Positions 1 through 8,901 of a stretch of 64,000 nucleotides of DNA are shown here, one piece after another. Within the stretch, counting starts at the first letter, position 1. The number at the start of each line of letters is the position of its first letter. A program made the translations under genes and the position numbers. The stretch is from Acrasis kona. Lineage: Eukaryota; Heterolobosea; Eutetramitea; Acrasida; Acrasidae. Below the pieces are notes generated by a model, which searched no databases, was not told where the DNA came from, and saw nothing but the letters and a program-made list of their open reading frames with translations. The DNA lies in assembly GCA_026419775.2 (NCBI GenBank), contig JAOPGA020000167.1:124001-188000 (forward strand), written 5' to 3'.

Positions 1-880
1 AAGGCAGCCGATTGTGGGACCTGCCAGAATTGAGCTTATCGAGGCCAATGTTGTATTCGTGAGCTCTCCTAGAGCAGCTCAAACCTGCGTTAGAAGATTT
101 GGCCTACCCAATCTTGTTCCAATACCGGGCCTCGTTTGCTTTGTTGGTGGCGCTAGAATAGTCGGTACAATCTTGGAGGGTGTTAGAGCCGCTATTCTAT
201 CGACCGGATTGACCGGTCAAACATTCGATAGAATCAACTTGGACACATTTACATTGATGCCATCCTACACGCCAACAGCAGGTGTGCCAATTTATGCAAA
301 CAACGATATTATTATTTCCTACGATGGAGTAGAAACCATCACATTCTTTAGGGTGAACGGAGACGTTGCAGTTCCTGAAAGATCCCTTAGACTAGGTTTC
401 ACTTCCGGAGCCACAGTTCTTGATATTGATTACTGCTGTCCCTTCCACATCCATATCATGGGATTTGTTGGCGTTAACTACGGCATTGGTTTAGTAAGAG
501 TGGATCTACATACTCTTGATGTCATCAATGTGCCTCCAATATTTTTGACAAATGATATTTTGGCTATTCCTGCGGGTGCAGGTGCAGTTGGACTGACGTT
601 GCTACCTGTAGCCGCCACTGTACAAGGTAACAATTGGGTCATATACAATAATAGGGGAGGTGTATATGTATTGAAGCTCTCGAATGGCGTGTTGTTTGTA
701 CTTGGAGATATACGACTAGAACATGTATGTGAACTGAAGGGAAGAGATTCTTGTCACAAAGATTTATGCTGTCATCATCACAAGTTATACCGTGGAACAC
801 CTCTATTGAGCGTCTATGAGGAGAGTATGGCAATGTCTACAATAACGCCAGAATCTGTTGTGCTGAGAAATATTGAATAA
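1..880 (+). CDS. 3' part of an unknown beta-rich protein
   Basis: The reading frame is open to the left edge of the window, so the true start lies outside; the GTG at 14 is only the first possible start codon inside the window. About 290 residues are visible. They are rich in Val, Ile, Gly and Leu in short alternating stretches, suggesting an all-beta fold such as a propeller or jelly roll. Near the C terminus is a Cys/His cluster (residues about 245-265, with DLCCHHHK). No family was recognised and no membrane segment is obvious. The stop overlaps an AATAAA-like polyadenylation signal at about 876-881. Function unknown. Confidence 0.65.
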   Translation, partial: RQPIVGPARIELIEANVVFVSSPRAAQTCVRRFGLPNLVPIPGLVCFVGGARIVGTILEGVRAAILSTGLTGQTFDRINLDTFTLMPSYTPTAGVPIYANNDIIISYDGVETITFFRVNGDVAVPERSLRLGFTSGATVLDIDYCCPFHIHIMGFVGVNYGIGLVRVDLHTLDVINVPPIFLTNDILAIPAGAGAVGLTLLPVAATVQGNNWVIYNNRGGVYVLKLSNGVLFVLGDIRLEHVCELKGRDSCHKDLCCHHHKLYRGTPLLSVYEESMAMSTITPESVVLRNIE

Positions 881-1055
881 AAGACACATTACTATCTTGA
901 TATTTATTGATGTGCTTACAAAATTGAACACTTTCACTTTGTGATCATCGGTCTGTCTGTTTGGTTTGACTTGTATTTTTAGGTCGTTTGTGTTTCAACG
1001 CAGAAAACACTTCTAATTCAGTGCTATATTTGAACGTCATCTTCAAATGTTATTA

Positions 1056-1493
1056 TCAGAATGTAGAGTGATATACGTCGCAGTCCGACAATGTTTGAAT
1101 CTTGGTCTTCTCAAATAGCCTGGCGCGAAAAGGACCACTTCTAAAGCAAGAATCGCAAACTGGATTAAAACCCAGTGGGAGCATTTGTTTGCAGACATCG
1201 CACATTTTCCATTCGGGGTCGTCCTCAACTACGTCTATGTCTTCTTCTTCGGATGAAGTATCCCAGTCGCTGGTTGTATAATCTTCAAGGCAGGTTTTAC
1301 AAATCCAATCATCTGCTTCTTCCGCATCGTCCTCCAATTCTTGCTGGTAGCGATCAACACAGCTTTGACAGAAGGAATTGACGCACACCCCACATCTAAT
1401 AATACAACATTTTCCATACTCTAAATCACAGTTCGAGCAATCCTCAAATGAATTAGTTGTACTTTCGCAGGATGGGCATCTTTTGTTGTTCAT
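1056..1493 (-). CDS. Small cysteine-rich zinc-binding protein
   Basis: 145 residues with three clusters of paired cysteines: CPSC...CSNC near the N terminus, CCIIRCGVC...CQSC followed by CKTC in the middle, and CDVCKQ...CDSC near the end. An acidic Asp/Glu stretch lies between the second and third clusters. The spacing is typical of treble-clef, PHD-like or zinc-ribbon binding of several zinc ions, but no single family could be assigned. There is no signal peptide, so a nuclear or cytosolic role is likely. The start codon faces the start codon of the glycosidase-like gene at 1508 with only 14 bp between them. Function is inferred only as zinc-dependent protein or nucleic-acid binding. Confidence 0.6.
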   Translation of the reverse strand: MNNKRCPSCESTTNSFEDCSNCDLEYGKCCIIRCGVCVNSFCQSCVDRYQQELEDDAEEADDWICKTCLEDYTTSDWDTSSEEEDIDVVEDDPEWKMCDVCKQMLPLGFNPVCDSCFRSGPFRARLFEKTKIQTLSDCDVYHSTF

Positions 1494-1507
1494 AACAAAT
1501 TATTACA

Positions 1508-3973
1508 ATGAAACTTTTCCTGCTCGTGCTTCTCCAAACCCTGCTGGTCACGATACACACATTACATGTAAAATATGAATTTGGTAGTAACATATCGCCA
1601 ATTGTGGCAGTTAGAGTGTCAAAGTATTTAGATGAACTTTCGTTAAAATCAAATGGACCAAACACTCAAGCTGTTCTGTTGCACTTTGGAGATACCAACA
1701 AAACTGAAGATATAATCAGCATACATGAGTTATTCAAATTAAAAGAAGAGTCTTACATAATCCGTTCAAAAAGAGAGGGTGGCAATCTGCACATTGCCAC
1801 TAACGGGAAAGCCTTTGAGCCACAATCCTTTTTTTCCCCAAATGCTCACGGAAACATTGGAGCACATTTTGGTGTTTACGCATTACTTGAACAGGCCCTT
1901 CAGTTTTCTTTTTTACATCCTTTGATGCCATCTGTTTGTCATTTGATTTTAATCAAAAATCCTAACAATGACAGATTCCTTCTGAAGTAGAAATTAATGA
2001 CGATCTCAACCTCAACGTAGTCTCGGAACCTCTATTTCAGTTTAGAGCGCACCACATCCACACACAACATCCGTTAGAACTATGCGAGACTTTGAATGGT
2101 TTTGGAGAGAACATGAGCATCACAGACCAAGCATCATTCGAGAAAAGTGTACATCAAGAATTTGAGAATTTTCTTGAATGGATGATTGCAAATAAACAAA
2201 ATCACTTTGAGTGGGTCTTACTAAGCTCACCAATTTACAAAGAGTTTAGTGAATCTGAACTTCGAAAATCTCGCCTCTCTCTTCTCGTCGACACTACAAA
2301 ATCCTTTGGTATAAATGTAGGTATAGATGCCGCTCTCGCCATGCAACAGCAAAATGCGTGGACATTAATTAGAGAATGGAGTTCTGATTTTTCTAAAATC
2401 ATGTCTGGCCTTAAGCAACGCATAGATTATCTAATGTCTTGTGGTTTTGATTTTGTTTCTACCGAGATGGGCACAACCGAGTTTACAACCGGTGACGTTG
2501 AGCTCCAAATTAGAGTTATGAACGCAACAACAGAATACTTGTATGATAAATACAAGACCAGGTTCTTAACAAAATCTCACATATCTCAAGGTCAAATCAT
2601 CAAAAACTACAAGGATCCCGTGACCAACCAATCTGGTTGTAATTTTAATTACTTGTGTTATTATATTGATGATCGCCTTGGTGTATTGCCCCATACTGTT
2701 CAACACTTTAGTCTTAATGATCCATCCCACACTTATGGTTCAAAAAACTTTACCTCAATGCTTAATTTCATGAGGAAAGTGCAACACAAGCATTACACGA
2801 TCTGGTATCCAGAAACTGCCTACTGGGTAACATTTGATATTAATGTTCCATTGTTTTTACCAAGTTATGTTGATAGAAGAATACTGGACTTGGAAATTAT
2901 TGACTCTGAGCCTAATAACATCAAAGGTCAATCATTGTTTTCGAGCGGTTGGCAATTTGGATATTGGTTGAACGACGTTGTAGTCGCGAGGGCTGCTTGG
3001 AATGTGAAAGAGTGGAACAAAGCTGATCATGAAACGAATCTAAGATCAAGATTAAATCAAGTCACGATCATGTTTGGCGAGGCCTCTGGTCCTCTTAATG
3101 ACTGCTTGTATAAGCTGATCGTAATGCAGAGGGAATTCACCATCTTTGGAAGGACTCATGGACAATCAGACATTCCAACAAGAAATCAAACCAGAAGATC
3201 GTAAGTAACGCTTTTAGAAATATTTGTAACATTCCAGTGGTATTGCCTACTTGGAAGGTTGGGACACCTTTGCTGATCTCTTGTCCATTGTTGACGTATT
3301 CGGTACAACCTTGTCAACACAGCCCAACAAGATGGGTTATCAACAAGTGAGGTACGGCGCCGATGTGCTGCAAAATCTCAAATATGTTCCCACTATTCAG
3401 AATCTGTTGAAGGCGATGCATGAAGACTTTGGTCATGTTGCTCTTGATTTTAAAAATTTACTACAATATAAAGTACCAAAACACAATTCGATTCTATTAC
3501 AAACATTGATTGACTCTGCTGTGATCTTGTCAAGAAGAGCATCAATGGTTTATTATTTGTACGAATACTCTCATCATGTTTATTTGGGCGCCAACTCCAC
3601 AGTGTTGCAGAACTATGCGGACAAAGCATCGTCTTGCATCAAAGAAGCAGAATTCCTCGCCAACGGCGTGCTGTTACATAGCGGCGTACCAGTAGATAGA
3701 ATAACTAGTTGGAGACCCAACCCAACAGTTTATAAATTTACTTATCTTTGGAGCGCGAAAACACTGCACTACTGGTGGAGAGATTATTTGATGGTGGTGA
3801 AAAACATAAAAAGTCCATGCTTTATGAATATTATAGATCCAATCGAGACTTCAAGAGGACACGGTATCGCTCAAAATGTAGCAGAAATGATCCGCAAACT
3901 TGCAGATCAATTTGGTCATCTTGAGTGGTTTGCAGACTGTCTAGCCGCGCCAAAGAAGGAACCACAACGATGA
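1508..3973 (+). CDS. Secreted glycoside-hydrolase-like protein
   Basis: Three exons, 1508-1933, 1975-3200 and 3238-3973, separated by introns of 41 nt (GTTTGT, CTAAC branch site, ACAG) and 37 nt (GTAAGT...CCAG). They give a 795-residue protein. The first 18 residues are a clear signal peptide (MKLFLLVLLQTLLV). The N-terminal part ends in GAHFGVYALLEQ...FSFLHP, resembling the small domain in front of the catalytic barrel in alpha-glucuronidases and beta-hexosaminidases, where this motif precedes the barrel. The next part opens with FRAHHIHTQHPLELCETLNG, a typical barrel-strand entry. Candidate acidic residues occur in STEMGTTEF and in YPETAYWV. Substrate and exact family are not recognised; secretion and a carbohydrate-active role are inferred. 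Confidence 0.65.
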
Positions 3974-4707
3974 ACATGTAAATCAATAAAATTATTTTTT
4001 GTTTTGAGATATATTGTACGTCGATTCCCTTGAACTAAAATTTAACTCAACCACCCATCGGCACAGAAGTAAGCTTGTCAAAGCGCCATCCAAATATATG
4101 GCAGTGTAAGATAATAATTAATCATAGAAAATATGATAGTAATTAATACATCCACTCAAATTATACAATAAGAGACATCAAAAAAAATCAGATCGCCAAT
4201 GAGCACATAGGAGTACTACCAAATCCCTAAGATTGCCGAAGATCAAAATTCGATCAGTTAACCAGCACCATCAAATAACAAAAACCCCAAGGAAAAACTC
4301 CACCCAAAATCACAAAAGAGAAAATCATCACCTTTTAAAAGAAGAAAGCGACGAAGAAATCAAAGAGATCTCCACCTCAAGAAAAGAACACAACAGACAA
4401 TATGGACACAATTTAAGAAATTTCAATTATCGACTACAAAGTGCTTAAGGGTCTTTTAACTTGATCAATATTTTTATATAAACGAGAATGTTTTCAATGT
4501 TGACTTCATTACAGACGACGACTTGGCCCAAAAGAGTCTGTTAATACAATTAGCTGTTGTTGAATGCAAAAATACATTTATTTGACTATACAGGTAGGTG
4601 TTGAACCTCCGACGGAATGTCTTGCTAATGGATAGGCTTTTAGGCAAAGCATAAATGTTTTGATTTACATATTTACAATGATACGAGTATCTCGTTATGC
4701 CGACGTC
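3974..4707. other. Gene-poor stretch with possible decayed coding
   Basis: No convincing gene. AATAAA polyadenylation context for the upstream gene is at about 3985. Between 4233 and 4448 a 71-codon Lys/Glu/His-rich plus-strand frame exists, but its composition looks like translated A-rich DNA. Between about 4480 and 4585 another plus frame reads VDFITDDDLAQKSLLIQLAV, which has a more protein-like composition but no start codon or clear splice sites. These may be remains of a decayed gene or chance. Confidence 0.3.
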
Positions 4708-5052
4708 TCAGAAAGTGCCCCAGGATTTTGTTTCATCCACATCTTTTTGTTTACAGTCGAAGTCATTCTTGTTTTCAAAATCAAAGTTATAAGAGGTTGC
4801 CCTGTCGCTATCATGCCTCATAAGCTTGGCAACATGCAAGGGCACAATCTTAAAGTTGGGCGAGGTCTTTTCAAACCCCTGGAATACATTACTGTTGGCC
4901 CTAAGTGCACGTTGAAATCTTGAAATCATAGTATGTATGTATTCGGTTAAAGGAGGTGAGGGGGGACCTGGTTTCTTTTGATTTTGATTATACCACAACC
5001 AAAACACAAGAACGATGAAAAATAGATTGATTGGTTGATCAAAATCTAACAT
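4708..5052 (-). CDS. Small single-pass membrane protein, unknown
   Basis: 114 residues. A hydrophobic segment at residues about 8-22 (INLFFIVLVFWLWY) is followed by QNQKKPGPPSPP, the pattern of an N-terminal membrane anchor with a basic, proline-rich stop-transfer region. The rest is hydrophilic and rich in Lys, Asp and Asn, without recognised motifs. The ATG at 5052 is the first in frame. There is no family match and the gene is supported only by frame length and the anchor, so it could be a chance frame. Confidence 0.4.
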   Translation of the reverse strand: MLDFDQPINLFFIVLVFWLWYNQNQKKPGPPSPPLTEYIHTMISRFQRALRANSNVFQGFEKTSPNFKIVPLHVAKLMRHDSDRATSYNFDFENKNDFDCKQKDVDETKSWGTF

Positions 5053-5369
5053 TAGCCCGGGATGAAAAATAGGAGTTTGGTTAGGTCAGTAATAAAAAGA
5101 TGTGACGAAGAAGTAATTTTTGGAAGAGGAATATGTAGAACATTCAGGATCAAGGATGTTTATGTGATGGTTTTGTAAAATGAGAAAAAGAGAATCATGC
5201 AAAAATTCCTCTCACAAAATAATTAAAGCAACTAGCTTGTGAAATTAGTTGTTTATGATAACATTTTATTGTCGGGCCAGTTGGAAGAGTGCGGGACTTC
5301 TCATCTCAGATTCGAATGATTTTTTAAATGTAAAAGTGACCATAACGTTGTATTTGATTTGTTTATAGT
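5053..5369. other. Intergenic stretch with tRNA-like fragment
   Basis: No gene seen. At about 5272-5325 the plus strand carries GGCCAGTTGGAAGAGTGC followed by CGGGACTTCTCATCTC and then ATTCGAAT. These resemble the D arm, an anticodon arm with a TCT anticodon, and a T loop, but the variable region and the 5' half of the T stem are missing. It reads as a truncated tRNA-Arg(TCT) relic rather than a working gene. Confidence 0.25.
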
Positions 5370-5604
5370 ATGCTCACCATCGACAAGAGTTCTGCTTTGA
5401 CGAGGCAACAAAAGCAAGTCATGTTGAGCCCACGCACAAATGCAATATCATCGGCTCTCGTTGGCGGCTTCAGGTACGTGCTGTTATATCATGTTGAAAT
5501 TTGCTTGACCCTCGTTTTCTTTTGTATTATTTCCAACCGTCCGCTTGGTAATTAGTAAAGTGTTAATGCGAATTAGGTGTATAGCTATTAAATTTCGTTG
5601 TAAA

Positions 5605-6078
5605 ATGAGTGGACAAGATGAATCAGGGGAGAGACTCAAATACTTCATAGATTTAACAAATAACGCACGTACCAACTATGACTATAAATTAGGATACAAA
5701 GACATCTCTGAAGTAGACCCTAATGCATTCGCAATGGAGCAACATTCTCATAAAGTCTTTTCGCAGAGGCTTGCTGACTGTAGATGGAGATGTGAACAAC
5801 ACCCAATGATACTCGGAGCATTAATCACAACTGCGGGACTAATGGCATACAAAAAGCACAAACACACACCTGGTATGATCCTACCAATTGTTACAACATT
5901 ATACAGTTGGCTTTATCACCACGATCTGGCACATGGAAACATGATTAACCGGGTGAATCAAGAATGCCAGCATATTATTATAGAAGAAGGAAAAAGCAGG
6001 TACTTTTTAACTGATGACGAGTTCACTTCGAAAGTAACATCAAAAATACACGAAAATTCAAATAAAACAAATTTATAA
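5605..6078 (+). CDS. PLGRKT: PLGRKT-like membrane protein
   Basis: 157 residues from the ATG at 5605. The middle and C-terminal parts follow the plasminogen-receptor (KT) family: a hydrophobic segment ending AGLMAYKKHKHTPG, then MILPIVTTLYSWLYHHDLAHG, corresponding to the family pattern of Lys-rich turn, LVPIVPL, TYQYDLGYG, and then NRVNQECQHIIIEEGKSRY for the conserved helix before the C terminus. Two membrane segments are predicted (about 72-88 and 94-108). The human protein ends in Lys and binds plasminogen; this one ends NKTNL, so that role is not implied. An upstream exon at 5370-5473 (ATG, donor GTACGT) could join in frame at 5577 through a 103-nt intron and add about 45 residues. The stop overlaps that of the next, convergent gene. 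Confidence 0.7.
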   Translation: MSGQDESGERLKYFIDLTNNARTNYDYKLGYKDISEVDPNAFAMEQHSHKVFSQRLADCRWRCEQHPMILGALITTAGLMAYKKHKHTPGMILPIVTTLYSWLYHHDLAHGNMINRVNQECQHIIIEEGKSRYFLTDDEFTSKVTSKIHENSNKTNL

Positions 6079-6949
6079 TAACCACAATGCCATTTTAACT
6101 GCATCCTGTATTGATTGCACTGCTTTAATTTTTAAATCATTAAAAATGTATTTGTTTTGCGTAAGTATACGTAGTAACAGAGAACACAGGAGTAACGCTG
6201 CCAGTATTAATGATATAATTTTGGCGCGGTTGAGCCACGGGGATTGTATTAACTGCGATCTGAATTTTTCATACTTTTCACTCAAAGAGTGAGAACTTGA
6301 CTCCAACTTTTTAGGAGGCTGTATTTCACTTGCGGTTGGTTTCACGGTTAGGTTTTGAATGAGGTCATATGGTATCATTTCGTCTTCTGGACTATGAATG
6401 GCTTCGTCCTCAACCAGGTCAGGTTTCTGTTTAATTGATTGTTTGTGGAGGATGTACTTCTTCAACTCCTGTTCTATATTCTAAAACCATGATATAGTTT
6501 GTTGTTAAAAGTTTTACCTTGTCGTGTACGTCTTTTAAATGTTCTTGTGCTTGGTCAAGTCGATTAGTGTGTGCCAATAGTTGGATATGTAGGATTTGCA
6601 GGGATGAAGGAGAGTCTGAAAAATCACCATAAAATCTGGAAAGGACCTCTATGGCCTCCTCCTGTCTATCAAGTTCATAGAGGCACTGCATGATCACTGC
6701 AATACATTTTTCTGCGAGTATGTCATCTTTTGATTGATAAATGGCTTGTAAGTTGGATAGTACATTCAAAACATCACTGTCATCATTGCACGTGTTCGTT
6801 CCATCTGTTACTATACGAGTTAAAACATTTAGTGTTTTTGCGCAAGATAATCTGAACTTTCTTCGTACGAGTAGTCTTTCAGCTTCTTGCAAAAGCTCAG
6901 TGTTGCTTCTTGAATCCATAGTTACAAAGGTTGTAAAAGCAGGATACAA
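6073..6949 (-). CDS. PEX26: PEX26-like tail-anchored protein
   Basis: Exons 6949-6518 and 6480-6073 joined across a 37-nt intron (GTAAAA...TTTTAG); 279 residues, or 269 from the second ATG at 6919. The N-terminal 150 residues are helical and repeat-like: LLQEAERLLVRRKFRLSC, KCIAVIMQCLYELDRQEEAI, LQILHIQLLAHTNRLDQAQ. PEX26, the peroxisomal anchor for the PEX1-PEX6 ATPase, has a similar start (LLEEAADLLVVHLDF) and helical-repeat domain. A single hydrophobic segment near the C terminus (IISLILAALLLCSLLLRI) with a short tail is the tail anchor expected of PEX26. The match is weak at residue level; another TPR-like tail-anchored protein is possible. The last codons overlap those of the PLGRKT-like gene by 6 bp. 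Confidence 0.5.
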
Positions 6950-7091
6950 ACTTCCTTAATCAAGTTCAAGAAAGTGCAAAGAGGAAGAAAAAGGCTGTCC
7001 AACAAAAAAACATTCGTTGATTTCTCGTAATTTTATTTTGCAATAACCTTTCCATCTTTATTGTAAGACTCTCAAATTTTAGAAGATAATT

Positions 7092-7595
7092 TTATTCATC
7101 TTTTCCCTCTTGTGAGGATTGTGATCGATTATAATCAGATTTAAATGTTTCCTTTTGTTTGTCTCCTCTCTTGCTTGCTACATATTCAATGACTTCTTTC
7201 CACGCTTTTAAATTTTTAATGTCTTCTGGTACTGGTGAGATATCACAGAACTACTATTGTTACTATTATATAATAAAACCACTAACCCAATTATATAAAT
7301 CTTGGTCTGTCTCATTTAATATTGCCTCGTACTCATTTACTTCGTCTTCATTCATATTCCATAATCTATCTGTGGCAAATCCGCCTAAAAATAATTCGGT
7401 CTCCAAACGTCCACGGTTTCTGCTGTTCAATAACAGGCGCCTCTTCCTGGCTTCGATTGGTAGATGTTTTGTGGTTACTTCTGACGGGTTCATAGGATTC
7501 TTAACTCTGCTTCCATTAATCCCTGCATATAATCTTCTTATGTTTGAATGTTTGAACGAGAAGACTGTCCTGATCATCTTTGTATTTTCCTTCAA
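7092..7595 (-). CDS. SDHAF2: Succinate dehydrogenase assembly factor 2
   Basis: Exons 7595-7280 and 7231-7092 joined across a 48-nt intron (GTTTTA...CACCAG) give 151 residues. Residues about 50-105 match the SDHAF2/SdhE family: RKRRLLLNSRNRGRLETELF corresponds to the RKRLLYRSRKRGMLELD region that includes the conserved RGxxE motif, and NEYEAILNETDQDLYNWVSG matches the family ending before VPEDI, which is restored only by splicing. The protein helps attach FAD covalently to the succinate dehydrogenase flavoprotein in the mitochondrial matrix. The N terminus (MIRTVFSFKHSNIRRLYAG) is Arg-rich without acids, fitting a mitochondrial presequence. A hydrophilic tail of about 30 residues follows the domain. 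Confidence 0.9.
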
Positions 7596-7715
7596 CGTAA
7601 AAATTGATTTTAGTGCTCGGCAAAATCAACAGGATAATAGGCAATCGGACGGATAGTCGTGTGAATACATGCCAATGATAAACAAACGATATGACAATAT
7701 GGTAAAAATCTTTAT

Positions 7716-8690
7716 TTACTGATTCATAACAAGGGTGTGAGGCACTTGTTGAGGAGGATATTCAGAAGGGTGTGGTGTAATGTATGTTTGTTGTGCATAT
7801 GGATTTTCTCTGTAAACATCTTGTGGTGTATATGTTATATAGTCGTTACTTAATGACACAACATGTGCATTGTGTGGAATAGTTGATCTTAGAATTTTGT
7901 CCTGTCTCCTTTGATACCAACAGTGTATTATTAATGATAATATACAAACACCGCATATCAAAGAAACCACCACAACAATTACAACTATTATAATAGTCCC
8001 AACCACCGTGCTTCCTTTCGGCGTACACGTCACTTGGTGTGGGAAGGTTATGCCTATATTATATGGCGAACCTGAGTTAAGGCGAGACTTCTGTATTTGT
8101 ACGAGAGATGTTGTTAGTAATTCTACATCTCCACTCGGTGTCACTGTCATATCGTTAGAGCTATATCTTATAGCCCAAGATGAAGGCATTGTTGTTGTTA
8201 TCCTAGTAAAATTTATGTTTCTATCCCATTGCCCCATCCACACTAATCCATTTACTATACTTGACGGAGATTGCAAAATTCCTGTAATGTAGTAGTTTAA
8301 TGTTATGATGACTTTTCCGGAAACTAGGTTGGGTGCGTCAAACTTGACAGTAATAATCATTGACGTCTTTAATGAATCTGGATCTGCACGTGTTGAATTT
8401 ATAAATATACCGTTAGTTGTAGTTGTAGCTGTTGGTTGTGTAATTATCACTTCGCTCTCATCAGCTGTTAGGCTATTCGATAAAGGCCGCGATATAGCTC
8501 CACCAGTGACATTTGTGGAGTAGTAAGCCTCTATTATCTCTGAAACCTGGACTGCGCATGCGTCGTTGGTGGGAGCTGTGGCGGCACTTGGAATGGACAA
8601 TGTTGTATAAATATTAATTATTGTATAATCGCCCTGGGCAGTGGCTAAAACAAGTACGCAAGCGAGAAGTGCTACTAGTAGCCCCTTCAT
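7716..8690 (-). CDS. Type I membrane surface protein, unknown
   Basis: 324 residues. The N-terminal signal peptide is MKGLLVALLACVLVLATAQG. About 210 residues of Ser/Thr-rich, beta-type extracellular sequence follow, with several NxS/T sites for N-glycosylation. A strong membrane helix lies at about 229-258 (VVGTIIIVVIVVVVSLICGV). The cytosolic tail of about 65 residues is rich in Tyr and Pro (YTPQDVYRENPYAQQTY, YPPQQVP), which could hold endocytic or WW/SH3-binding motifs. The extracellular part matches no family I recognise. An adhesion or sensing role is only inferred from topology. Confidence 0.7.
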   Translation of the reverse strand: MKGLLVALLACVLVLATAQGDYTIINIYTTLSIPSAATAPTNDACAVQVSEIIEAYYSTNVTGGAISRPLSNSLTADESEVIITQPTATTTTNGIFINSTRADPDSLKTSMIITVKFDAPNLVSGKVIITLNYYITGILQSPSSIVNGLVWMGQWDRNINFTRITTTMPSSWAIRYSSNDMTVTPSGDVELLTTSLVQIQKSRLNSGSPYNIGITFPHQVTCTPKGSTVVGTIIIVVIVVVVSLICGVCILSLIIHCWYQRRQDKILRSTIPHNAHVVSLSNDYITYTPQDVYRENPYAQQTYITPHPSEYPPQQVPHTLVMNQ

Positions 8691-8901
8691 CAGCTATCGT
8701 AGTACTAGTCAACTTATGTTTACGGCCCGTTGACGCATGAATTATTTCACCAAAAATATTAGAGCGAAGTAAAAAGGTTTCCCCGACACAAAAACAATGT
8801 AACAAAACTTGAATTCTGCGATCAATCTGGATGCAAATCTAATTAAGCAAACAAATAATACATAATAAATAATTTATCATTTTTAATATACATTTGTGAA
8901 T

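Noticed and set aside
4593-4645. Second tRNA-like stretch (GTGTTGAACCTCC, TTGCTAA)
   Set aside because: A T-loop-like piece on one strand and an anticodon-like piece on the other do not combine into a cloverleaf; stems contain mismatches.
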